Made by a program: the position numbers and the translations under genes. Shown here in pieces: positions 56,688 through 63,979 of a stretch of DNA of 64,000 nt. The notes under the pieces were generated by a model. It did no database searches. It was given only the letters and a program-made list of their open reading frames with translations, and was not told the origin of the DNA. Origin of the DNA: Rhizobium sp. R711 (GTDB lineage Bacteria; Pseudomonadota; Alphaproteobacteria; Rhizobiales; Rhizobiaceae); contig NZ_LOKZ01000008.1 of the NCBI RefSeq assembly GCF_002211365.1, positions 56,074 through 120,073 on the forward strand. The letters are read 5' to 3'. The first letter of the stretch is position 1; every line of letters begins with the position of its first letter.

Positions 56688-56742
56688 TTGTTGTAAAATG
56701 CTTAATATATACCCACTTATTACAACAATAGGGGTATATATT
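56688..56742. repeat. Two interleaved perfect inverted repeats (pseudoknot or switch topology)
   Basis: Arms a1 TTGTTGTAA (56688-56696), b1 AATATATACCC (56704-56714), a2 TTACAACAA (56720-56728), b2 GGGTATATATT (56732-56742). a1 pairs with a2 (9 bp) and b1 with b2 (11 bp), in the order a-b-a-b. Nested hairpins are therefore impossible; the two stems form a pseudoknot or compete. Spacers are 7, 5 and 3 nt. Confidence 0.8.
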
Positions 56743-56824
56743 GTGCAACCTGCTCAAAAGAGCACCGAGGGCCAAGGAGATTTTCCAGGCGCGGAGGCAC
56801 AACAGACGCGTCAATCTTTTCAGT

Positions 56825-56855
56825 TTTTCTAGTTTTAGGGCTTGGTTACCGGGGG
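56825..56855 (+). repeat. Att-like repeat, copy 1
   Basis: Matches copy 2 (57138-57168) over TTTCTAGTTTTAGGG and then TTGGTT..CGGGGG, with one or two changes. The TTGGTTACCGGGGG end resembles the 3' end of the initiator tRNA on the opposite strand (TTGGTTGCGGGGG at 63874-63886) with an extra C and one substitution. Confidence 0.6.
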
Positions 56856-56876
56856 CACCCAACCATCTCAAATTGC

Positions 56877-57062
56877 TATTTCAAACAGCAGCGTTACATC
56901 GCCTCGCGGCTGGAGGGCCTGAACCGGGACTATGGAACCTCGATCCTTGTCAGCAGTTCGATCCGCGATGCGGTTGAGGAGAGTTTCAGTTTCATGCCGA
57001 TCGGAACGGTCAGCGTCAGAGGCCGAACAGGGCAGACAGAGCTCTACGAGCTTCGCGGCTGA
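56877..57062 (+). pseudogene. C-terminal remnant of an adenylate/guanylate cyclase
   Basis: A frame ending at TGA 57060-57062 reads RYIASRLEGLNRDYGTSILV, then SSSIRDAVEESFSFMPIGTV, then SVRGRTGQTELYELRG. That is the conserved end of class III cyclase domains (RDYGT..L, FxFxPIGxVxVxGR, VYEL). The upstream cyclase core and the N-terminus are absent; the start of the remnant abuts the first att-like repeat, with the second repeat 75 bp after the stop. Confidence 0.75.
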
Positions 57063-57137
57063 GCGCCAGCCTCGGAGGAGAGTTGGGCTGCTCTGCAGCT
57101 GGTGGGAACGGGTTCCGCTTGGGAGATCCGCCCAGAT

Positions 57138-57168
57138 CTTTCTAGTTTTAGGGGATTGGTTGCGGGGG
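57138..57168 (+). repeat. Att-like repeat, copy 2 (left end of the tRNA-linked element)
   Basis: Ends with TTGGTTGCGGGGG (57156-57168), identical over 13 bp to 63874-63886, which encode the acceptor-stem 3' strand and CCA of the initiator tRNA. Preceded by TTTCTAGTTTTAGGGGA, shared with copy 1. The word TAGGGGATT here (57149-57157) also recurs beside the tRNA at 63808-63816. Confidence 0.6.
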
Positions 57169-57280
57169 GATACTTTCATACCGCCGGTAGGAACGTTATT
57201 TGTTTGAAATTCCAACGTTTTTTCAGAATTCTTGGACTGCTCCCCACGACGGAGCATTCAAACAGAAGGAAGAACGAGCT

Positions 57281-57760
57281 ATGAAAAATACCTACCTTCA
57301 ACGTATTCAAGTCCTCGTATCACGCTCGAAATCCTTAACGGTAATGACCAGCGCGTCCAGGCGCCCCCGGTTTTCCGATGAGGAAGTTCACCAGATTTTC
57401 GGACGCACCCGCTGCTACTACACGTTCGCCAATGGTATCCGTCGCGTTGAAGCGGACGGTATCTTCGTGCGCTACGAGCTTAGCAACGAAGGCTCGCTCG
57501 GCTATGTCTACCGCAATCCCCTGAACGGCGAAAACTGGCTGTTGTGGGTCATCCACCGTCGGAAGACGCAAACCCTTTGCGCTTGCCCGTGTCAACTGAG
57601 CCTAGAGGCGGAGCGCACCGCTCCGCCTCTCCTCACCCTATCAGGAGATATCATCATGGCTATCCGCACTTCCGGCGCAGAAAGCGCGCCCGAAACACTC
57701 ACTCACAAACACAAGTCATCACGTCAACGGTGGTCGCCCCCCAACCCAAACCGACCGTAA
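57281..57760 (+). CDS. Hypothetical protein, probably read through a lost stop
   Basis: 159 aa from ATG 57281 (AAGGAAG upstream). The first 95 residues look like a real small protein (RYELSNEGSLGYVYRNPLNG, ENWLLWVI). After that the frame runs through a 12-bp perfect hairpin (57604-57630) and through a second good start, ATG 57656 with AGGAG 8 nt upstream. Nearby, an alternative frame would end at TGA 57597. A frameshift near 57540-57590 has probably removed the original stop. Not recognised. Confidence 0.45.
   Translation: MKNTYLQRIQVLVSRSKSLTVMTSASRRPRFSDEEVHQIFGRTRCYYTFANGIRRVEADGIFVRYELSNEGSLGYVYRNPLNGENWLLWVIHRRKTQTLCACPCQLSLEAERTAPPLLTLSGDIIMAIRTSGAESAPETLTHKHKSSRQRWSPPNPNRP
57604..57630 (+). 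terminator. Perfect hairpin inside the 57281 reading frame
   Basis: AGAGGCGGAGCG, CAC, CGCTCCGCCTCT: 12-bp stem with a 3-nt loop. A structure like this normally follows a gene, supporting the idea that the gene at 57281 once ended before it. Confidence 0.75.
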
Positions 57761-57963
57761 TTGAACCGGAAATCCTGCCACCTCTTACCAAGCCGGTGGC
57801 AAAGACCACTCTCGTTTCAGGTAGAACGCATTGTCGAACGTGCGCTCGAAAATGAAAATCTGGAGGGCATTGAGTACGGAGCCGAATTGATCGGATGGAG
57901 TAAACTGAACGACGGCACCACAGCCGCCATCATCTCCTTCGCGCCTACTGCACGCCCGTCCTG
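57656..57963 (+). pseudogene. Frameshifted small gene, function unknown
   Basis: Starts MAIRTSGAESAPETLTHK with AGGAG 8 nt upstream. After a frame change the text continues TSTVVAPQPKPTVIEPEILP and LTKPVAKTTLV, and after another VERIVERALENENLEGIEYG, AELIGWSKLNDGTTAAIISF. The pieces read as one Pro-rich and then globular protein broken by at least two shifts. Not recognised. Its last codons merge into the coupling-protein fragment. Confidence 0.45.
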
Positions 57964-58260
57964 ATCTGGCAGAACTTACCCCAAATTCATGAGGTCTATG
58001 GCCGAGGTGCGGAAGCATTCCTGGCGAACGCTTCGGCCCGGGTGTTTTTCGGCATCACTAACAATCACACCGCCACCTATGTTGCCAACATGCTCGGCAA
58101 CATGACGACGCTTTCCAGCTCGTCCGGGGTCAGGCATTCCGGGGAGTTATGGGACAGCGGCAATCGCCAGAAGGGCCACTCCGAAAGCGGGTATTGGCTC
58201 CTTGACCCTGCCGAAGTGCAACGCCTCCCCCTCACCCGTACCATCATCAAGTTACGCGCC
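57943..58260 (+). pseudogene. Fragment of a type IV coupling protein (VirD4/TraG)
   Basis: Frame reads VLIWQNLPQIHEVYGRGAEA, then FLANASARVFFGITNNHTAT, YVANMLGNMTTLSSSSG and GYWLLDPAEVQRLPLTRTII. This is the segment after Walker B in VirD4/TraG ATPases (A-FLAN..R.FFG..D..TA.YVS, then LL.P.EV..LP). Both ends are missing; a conjugation gene of the integrated element reduced to about 100 codons. Confidence 0.7.
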
Positions 58261-58660
58261 TCACACCGCCTACGGGTACGGCAAGCTGGAAAACGTCCTG
58301 TTTACGCGGGAACTCGACCGCCGCTACCGCCAAAACGGTATTTCAGCCGTCGCCTTCCATCCCGGCGTGGTGCGTTCCAGCTTTGCCAAGGACACCACCC
58401 ACTTCATGCGGATCATCTATCACACCCCCTTGAAGTATCTGATCACCATCAGCCCGGAGAAGAGCGGTCGCGTACTGACTGCATTCGCCGAGGGGAAGCC
58501 CGGAATGGATTGGCAGCCGGGAGAAATGTACTCCAACGGTAAGCCAATGGCCGTCGCGTTCAAGGATGACGGAACGGCCGCGCGCGAACTGTGGGAACGC
58601 AGCGAGCACTTCGTCCAAGCATTCCTCTCCGGTGAATCCGCTAGTCATGCAAGGCGTTAG
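58258..58660 (+). pseudogene. C-terminal half of a short-chain dehydrogenase
   Basis: Homology starts at about 58258: TAYGYGKLENVLFTRELDRR holds the catalytic Y-x-x-x-K, followed by QNGISAVAFHPGVVRSSFAK and a typical SDR tail. The Rossmann half (GxxxGxG) is absent. The preceding 55 bp are coupling-protein sequence in another frame, so two unrelated fragments were joined by deletion or recombination. Confidence 0.8.
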
Positions 58661-58716
58661 GTAGAGAGCACTGCATCAAAGAGACGCAGTGCCCTCAATG
58701 TCCCGAACGGGACGCT

Positions 58717-58915
58717 TTAAGCGTCGTCCCGTTCAGCTTTCGGCTTGCGGATGGTCAGACGCCCGTTGAGCGGCAGGGCCGTAAGCGTATACGTCGATGC
58801 CTTCCCCGTCACTATGGGTCCATCCGGCGCCCACCTTCAGCCAGTGCGTTTTGTCGCCTTCCCCTTCCACGACGTAGACGGCGTAGTCGGGTTTGCTCTT
58901 TTGGGTCGGTTTCAT
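58717..58915 (-). pseudogene. Small plasmid/island-type protein, frameshifted
   Basis: Starts MKPTQKSKPDYAVYVVEGEG, DKTHWLKVGAGWTHSDGEGI and then loses frame. The +1 frame continues TLTALPLNGRLTIRKPKAER, DDA and stops at TAA 58717-58719, the ending common to these small proteins found on rhizobial plasmids and islands. A change of one or two bases near 58793 explains the break. Function unknown. Confidence 0.6.
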
Positions 58916-59328
58916 GTTCGGTTCTCCCGTTGGTTATCCGGCTGCGCCTATCGTGGCCGGTCGGGGGATTCTTTGCGCCCGCGTTTCTGAGCCGAAGGCG
59001 GACGCAGGCAACGGCAACACGGGAGCGTAGCGAATGGAGCGGGCAGCCGATTGCCGGCGGCAGAAACCGGGCGCATACCCCGACCCTTCCGGCCGCGTGG
59101 CACAGCCGGTAACGGGGAACGACAGGACCCGATCCATAGTCAACACGAAACGCCATCACGCTTGGGAAGACCGCCGACGACAACGGCCCGACAGGTTGCG
59201 AAGGGCCATGGAAGATGATCGTGGGAAATACAGCCGAACGGTTCCCTGGCAGCCCTTTTCATCAGGCCGCAGATCATCGGAGTACGCTGTTCGGGGATCG
59301 GATTGCGGGAACTTGGTTGCCTCTGACG
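58916..59328. other. Gap within the decaying element
   Basis: 413 bp with no gene I can support. Open frames on both strands look like shadows, with no ribosome site or recognisable motif. Probably eroded element sequence. Confidence 0.5.
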
Positions 59329-59720
59329 CTACGAAGGATAAGGCACCTTCACCCATGTCGGGGGCTTGTGCCCTGCCGCCTTGTTGATCGTCGCCTTCAA
59401 CTTCGCGAAAACCTCTTCGGCGGGAATGCCCGGACCCTTGTCCTCAAGACTTGCGGTGATCTCGCGGCGAAACAATTCCTCACGCAGGTCGGGATACGCA
59501 TCCAATTCCATAAATACCTGCATGGCCGCAAACACGGCCTCGGAAGGATCAAGAAACCGGCCCCGCTCAACTTCGGTCAGACCCATTCGGCGACGGATGG
59601 CACGAGATAGGTTTCCAACCGCAAACCATGCTCTGACGCTTCAGCTTTCAAGGCCGTAGCTTGAGCCTTCTGGGCAGCCCAGTATTCCAGGGGGTAAAGA
59701 TCGTCCTGCTGGTTTTCCAT
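59329..59720 (-). pseudogene. Frameshifted third gene of the ParDE operon
   Basis: ATG 59718-59720 lies 5 bp after the parE stop. Frame 1: MENQQDDLYPLEYWAAQKAQ, ATALKAEASEHGLRLETYL then a stop. Frame 2 continues from the same place: SRAIRRRMGLTEVERGRFLD, PSEAVFAAMQVFMELDAYPD, LREELFRREITASLEDKG. A one-base change near AACCTATCT (about 59605) would join the two into one protein of about 130 aa. The joined protein has an antitoxin-like basic helix but no clear family. Its operon position suggests a regulator or third module component. Confidence 0.55.
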
Positions 59721-59725
59721 ATCGC

Positions 59726-60046
59726 TCACAGCCTCTCCTCCAGAGCCTCAGCCGTAATATCCTGCCCGCCGTAGAACACACCCAAAACCAGAACATGCGC
59801 GTCTTCGACCACAAATGCGATGCTCGCACTGCGCCGGTAGCCGATAATCCGAAGACCCGGAATAAGGCCATCCCTGACCGTTCCCCTCTTGGGGAACGTC
59901 GAAAGCTCGGTAATGAATTGACGAATACCGCCAACATAATTCCACGCAACGACAGGCCCGGCTTTGTCGTCTCTGGCAAGGTCAAGGTAAAGCTGGCGCA
60001 ATTCCCCTTCGGCCCGCTCATGCAGGATGATCTTGTATGTTTTCAT
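59726..60046 (-). CDS. ParE/RelE-type toxin
   Basis: 106 aa. KIILHERAEGELRQLYLDLA, then VVAWNYVGGIRQFITELSTF, PGLRIIGYRRSASIAFVVED and VLVLGVFYGGQD follow the ParE fold order (Y-x-L..A..DL..I, FP..G..R, R....Y.I.Y, V.ILRV.HGRQ). It begins 3 bp after the parD stop. ParE toxins poison gyrase; RelE relatives cut mRNA. Confidence 0.85.
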   Translation of the reverse strand: MKTYKIILHERAEGELRQLYLDLARDDKAGPVVAWNYVGGIRQFITELSTFPKRGTVRDGLIPGLRIIGYRRSASIAFVVEDAHVLVLGVFYGGQDITAEALEERL

Positions 60047-60049
60047 CCC

Positions 60050-60316
60050 CTACTTGGCTTTCGCCAGCAGGGCTTGATGCTCAGCCTCAAGGCGGGCGAA
60101 GGCATCATCCAGGGAAACACCCTTGGAAGGATCGCGCTTCAAATCCGCGTAACGACCCGGAATCTCCTGAGCCACCCAACGCTCACGGGCGTCTTCCTGA
60201 TCCTCCAGCAACCGCAAGCCCGCGCGGACAACCTCGCTGGCATTGTTGTAGCGGCCCGATTCAAGCTGCTTCTTGATGAATTTCTCATAATGTTCGTTCA
60301 GCGCAAAACTCGCCAT
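60050..60316 (-). CDS. ParD-type antitoxin
   Basis: 88 aa from ATG 60314-60316 (AGGAGGG 9 nt upstream). MASFALNEHYEKFIKKQLES, GRYNNASEVVRAGLRLLEDQ is the ParD ribbon-helix-helix with the classic GRYNNASEVVRAGLRLLE; the C-terminus wraps the toxin. It partners ParE at 59726-60046 and probably represses the operon through the palindromes at 60364-60388. Confidence 0.9.
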   Translation of the reverse strand: MASFALNEHYEKFIKKQLESGRYNNASEVVRAGLRLLEDQEDARERWVAQEIPGRYADLKRDPSKGVSLDDAFARLEAEHQALLAKAK

Positions 60317-60363
60317 GGCATGTGCCCTCCTGTCCATACCATTATAGGTCGCCGAACCGGAAT

Positions 60364-60388
60364 TAACAACTGTTATCAACTATTGATA
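60364..60388. promoter_or_regulatory. Overlapping palindromes upstream of parD
   Basis: TAACA-AC-TGTTA (60364-60375) and TATCAA-CTA-TTGATA (60374-60388), about 50-70 bp before the parD start. Perfect arms; a tandem operator for ParD autorepression is inferred. Confidence 0.6.
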
Positions 60389-60528
60389 CCTTATCTTCGT
60401 TCTCAAATAGCGCCCGGCCACGATGAAACGTTCACCATGACCGGGCAAGAGACTGCTCTCTTATGAAGGCCCGCCAAGCGGGCTGACAAATCGGCAAGCG
60501 AGTTGTGGCGACACCCGTCCGGGTGTCT

Positions 60529-61788
60529 TTACCGGACCGTGCGGTCTCGGCTTTCGCGGTAGGACGGCGCTCCCGCCGTCCTTGGCACCTTCCGTCCGCG
60601 ATTGCCACGCTTGGGCTTTCGGGAATTGATGAACGCGGTATCAAGCGAGGTCTTGATGTGAGCCGCGTAGAATTTTTCAATCATTTCGACGCTGGCGCGA
60701 CAATTCTTGGCAATCGCATAAACATCAGCACCTTCCATAAGCCGAAGGCAAATATAAGTATGACGTAGGCTATAGGCTGTTCTGGGCTTGCCATCCCGGT
60801 CCAGCTTAAGGTTCTGCGCTTCAAGAAGGTTATTGAACATCTTGAGATAATTGCCGGGGAACAGGAGGTCGGTCGGCTGGGAAGCCTTGACGACAATCTC
60901 GCGCCCTCTTTGTCCTTCCCGCGAACCGGCTTCAGGCGATCGCGCAAGCGCTCATAGGGCTTCACCGCACCCGGCATGGATTTGCACCAGCCGATCCCGC
61001 GCTTGCCGCGCACCTCGATTTCAAGGATGCGCTCACGGCTGTCGGGATCTTCGATGATGGTCACGTCCCGGTGCTGGAGCTGCTTGGCCTCGTCCGGGCG
61101 CAAGCCCGTGTTTCCCATGAACAGGATAAAGTCATGCAACTGCTCCGCTTCCCAACGGAAGTGCGGGTTCTTCGGCTCCTTGGCATTCTGACGCGTGGCC
61201 TCATAGAGCTGCTTGTATTCGACCGGGCTGAACCATGGCCGGTGCGTGATCTTTCCTTGGGTCTTATACGGTGGCGACAGATCGGGAAGATGGTTGAGCC
61301 ACTTGTGGCGGATGGCCGTTTTCAGGACCTGACGCAACGTACCGACTTCATCATGAAGGGTACTGCGTGCTGGCGCCTTGCCAGCCGTGGCCGACCCAAT
61401 CCGGTGAACACGATAATCCTGAACCGTCCCCGCGTTGATTTCCGAAAGGCCCATTTTGCCAAAGAAGGGGATCAGGTGGAGACGCAAGCGAATGCTATGA
61501 CCCTCGACCCATTTCTGACTGCGCTCACCTTCGGTAATGACGCCATATTCCTGCTCAAACTTCTTTGCAGCTTCGGCGAAGGTCGTCTCCGTCTTCAATA
61601 GTCCTGCTGCCAGCTTGCCCCCTCAAGCCGAGATACCAGTCTTCCGCAAAAGCCTTCGCCTGCTCAAGTCGCGTTTCCTTGGTGCTGGCACGATACTGGC
61701 GGCCCTTTACCGATGCCGAGCAATGCCACGTGGGCCCCCCGCGCCGGTAGACGTTGACCTTTCCTCCGAGGATTTCGTGGCTCGTCAT
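60529..61788 (-). pseudogene. Tyrosine recombinase (integrase) with two frameshifts
   Basis: Starts MTSHEILGGKVNVYRRGGPT at ATG 61786-61788. The frame breaks at a run of five C (61618-61622); four would give WYLGLRGKLAAGLLKTETTF, the normal text. The second frame carries the SAM-like domain and catalytic Arg (GNTGLRPDEAKQLQHRDV) and breaks again near 60905. The third carries H-x-x-R (SLRHTYICLRLMEGADVYAI) and Tyr (MIEKFYAAHIKTSLDTAF). All catalytic motifs exist but in three frames. It faces the tRNA gene through the IS insertion. Confidence 0.9.
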
Positions 61789-61812
61789 ACACGCCCCCTG
61801 TTCATTTTCTGG

Positions 61813-61818
61813 TTTCGA
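61813..61818. repeat. Target-site duplication of the IS21 element (left)
   Basis: TTTCGA immediately before the IS, repeated at 63733-63738 immediately after it. A 6-bp duplication is compatible with IS21-family transposition (usually 4-8 bp). Confidence 0.7.
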
Positions 61819-63732
61819 TGCGGATTCCGATGTGAAGCCGGCCGGCATTCCGATCAAAGACCGGCCACCATTCCGATTTGAAGCCGGCCACCGTTCCAAT
61901 CAAAGACCGGCCAGTTTCGGCACTGAAGATTACCCCCTGGGTCAGCAACTTTGGCATCAAATAGCTCGCGATGAACGAGGGGATTTTGATGCCGGCAAAG
62001 AGAAGGCTGACCATGAGACAGTTACGACAAATGCTGCGGCTTGCCGGAAGTGGGACGAGCTCCCGCGAGATTGCGGTCGTCTTGGGAATTGCACGAAGTA
62101 CGGTGCAGGATAATCTGCAACGTGCAGCAGCAGTTGGATTGAACTGGCCGTTGCCGGGCGAGCTGACCGACGATGCGCTTGAGCACAAGCTCTTCAGTCG
62201 CAACGGCATCAAACAGGGCACGAGAAGACGCGTCGAGCCGAACTGGGCCGATCTTGCCGTCGAGCTCAAAAAACCAGGTGTCACCCTGCTCATCCTCTGG
62301 GAGGAGTATCGTGGGTCGCATCCCGAGGGTTACGGCTATTCCCGCTTTTGTGAGCTCTTTCGCGGGTTCGAGCAGCGCCTTTCGCCGACGATGCGTCAGG
62401 AGCATGCGGCCGGTGACAAAGTCTTCGTGGACTATTCCTGCAAGAAGATCCCGATCGTTGATCGCAAGACCGGCGAGATCCGCGAGGCGGAGATCTTCGT
62501 GGCGGTGCTCGGAGCCTCCAGCTTCACCTATGCTGAAGCGACCTGGACGCAAACACTCCCCGACTGGATTGGCTCGCATGTGCGGATGTTTCGTTTCCTG
62601 GGTGGCGTTCCCCGACTGATCGTCCCTGACAATCTGAAGTCGGGCGTCAGTCGCGCAAGCTTTTACGATCCCGAGATCAACCGCAGTTACGGCATGATGG
62701 CCTCCCACTATGGCGTCGGTGTGCTTCCTGCACGGCCGCGACGCCCAAAGGACAAATCGAAAGTGGAGAATGGAGTCCGTTTCGCCCAGTCTTGCATTTT
62801 GGGGCGGCTGCGCAATCAGACGTTCTTCTCGCTGGCTGAGGCCAACGCTGCCATCAGCCAGGCACTCGATCGCATCAACGACCACGTCATGCGTCGGCTG
62901 GGCGTTAGTCGCCGGCAACTGTTTGAGAGTGTCGAACGTGCCGCGCTCGCAAGCCTTCCAAGTGAAGACTACGAATTCGCCGAATGGCGTTTGGCCCGCG
63001 TGTCGACAGATTACCACGTCGAGTTCAAAACCTTCCTCTATTCCGTGCCGCACAGTCTCATTCGCCAGCAGGTCGATCTGAGGGCGACAGCACGCACCAT
63101 CGAGATCTTCCACCGCGGCAAGCGCGTCGCCGCCCATCAGCGCCGCTATGGCGGTTCTCGCCTTGGAACAGATCCGGATCACATGCCCAGCTCTCACCGG
63201 CGATATGCAGAGTGGACACCGGATCGTTTCCGGCGCTGGGCGGCATCCATCGGCCCTCAGACAGAAGGTCTGGTCATCGGAATCCTTGCTGATCGCCCAC
63301 ATCCCGAACAGGGCTTTCGAACATGCCTGGGTGTGCTTCGCCTGTTTCGCGATATCGAACGCAATCGGGCCGAGGCTGTATCAGCACGCGCTGTCGAGAT
63401 CGGCGGGCTGAACTGCAAGAGCATTGCATCGCTCTGGATCGCTGGTGGGAAATCATCGCAAACCCCACGCTCGCCGACGCCATACTGGATCGCCTCGTTC
63501 ATAACGCCTATCGCATCGATCTCACCGGTGAAAGCATGCGAAAACAGCGTTCGCCGACGGCGCTTGAAATACCGCACGCTTGACCTGAAACAAAACCCGA
63601 TCCAAACATCAAACAGACCCAGGATCAGTCCGAGAAATGGCCGGCATCAAATCGGAACGCTGGCCGGAATGAAATCGGAAAGACTGGCCGGCTTCAAATC
63701 GGAATCGATGGCCGGCTTCATCGGAATACGCA
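61819..63732 (+). mobile_element. IS21-family insertion sequence with internal deletion
   Basis: Left end TGCGGATTCCGATG and right end (inverted) TGCGTATTCCGATG form terminal repeats. Multiple internal repeats of the type GAAGCCGGCC / ATTCCGAT occur at both ends, the multiple terminal repeats of IS21. At 1,914 bp it is shorter than a complete copy of about 2.4-2.6 kb because most of istB is missing. It sits about 30 bp upstream of the integrase start. Confidence 0.85.
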
Positions 63733-63874
63733 TTTCGATATGGGGACAGGGAATCACGACCTCAAGGAGCGGTCAAATCGGCGCCGGGTTTTGTGCTAGG
63801 TTTGTGCTAGGGGATTTTGGACAAAAAAATAGCTCCGGGGAGACCCGGAGCTATTTGATATTATTCGTAAACTT

Positions 63875-63896
<22 letters not shown>
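61989..63896 (+). CDS. istA: IS21-family transposase IstA with altered C-terminus
   Basis: ATG 61989 (GAGGGG 7 nt upstream) starts [20 protein letters not shown]; a further ATG is at 61971. [26 protein letters not shown] core with [20 protein letters not shown] and [14 protein letters not shown]. Homology ends near [14 protein letters not shown] (about 63430). Beyond the internal deletion the frame carries on through istB remnant, IS end and the tRNA terminator to 63896, so the last 150 or so residues are meaningless. Catalytic residues are intact. Confidence 0.85.
63440..63583 (+). pseudogene. istB: istB C-terminal remnant
   Basis: In a different frame from istA the text reads [39 protein letters not shown], the end of the IstB helper ATPase. 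The Walker motifs and the first 200 or so codons are missing, deleted together with the istA end. Confidence 0.85.
63733..63738. repeat. Target-site duplication of the IS21 element (right)
   Basis: TTTCGA directly after the right terminal repeat, the copy of 61813-61818. Confidence 0.7.
63790..63811 (+). repeat. Tandem 11-bp repeat near the tRNA
   Basis: TTTGTGCTAGG occurs twice in direct contact. The second copy runs into TAGGGGATT, which also occurs in the left att-like repeat (57149-57157). Arm-type integrase sites are one possibility. Confidence 0.6.
63827..63856 (-). terminator. Terminator of the initiator tRNA gene
   Basis: AAATAGCTCCGGG, GAGA, CCCGGAGCTATTT: 13-bp perfect stem; on the minus strand it is followed by a run of seven T. 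It lies 19 bp past the tRNA 3' end. Confidence 0.9.
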
Positions 63897-63951
<55 letters not shown>

Positions 63952-63960
63952 TCCTCTAGG

Positions 63961-63979
63961 TAAGCCGCTTTGCGGCTTA
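63961..63979. terminator. Hairpin at the right edge
   Basis: TAAGCCGC, TTT, GCGGCTTA: perfect 8-bp stem 10 bp upstream of the tRNA 5' end. It probably ends the gene unit beyond the window. Confidence 0.55.

Larger units (their letters stand above)
56277..56824. other. Regulatory-looking gap upstream of the LuxR-type gene
   Basis: 548 bp without a supported gene. It holds the hairpin at 56624-56643, two interleaved palindromes at 56688-56742, and the word TTACAACAA twice directly (56571-56579, 56720-56728) and once inverted (56688-56696). Confidence 0.5.

Noticed and set aside
62022..63302. Minus-strand 426-codon frame opposite istA
   Set aside because: Shadow of the transposase gene, whose plus-strand DDE motifs are clear.
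60529..63732. CRISPR-like repeats at the IS ends (GAAGCCGGCC/ATTCCGAT units)
   Set aside because: Repeats are imperfect, inverted between the two ends and match the multiple terminal repeats of IS21; no spacers of constant length and no cas genes.
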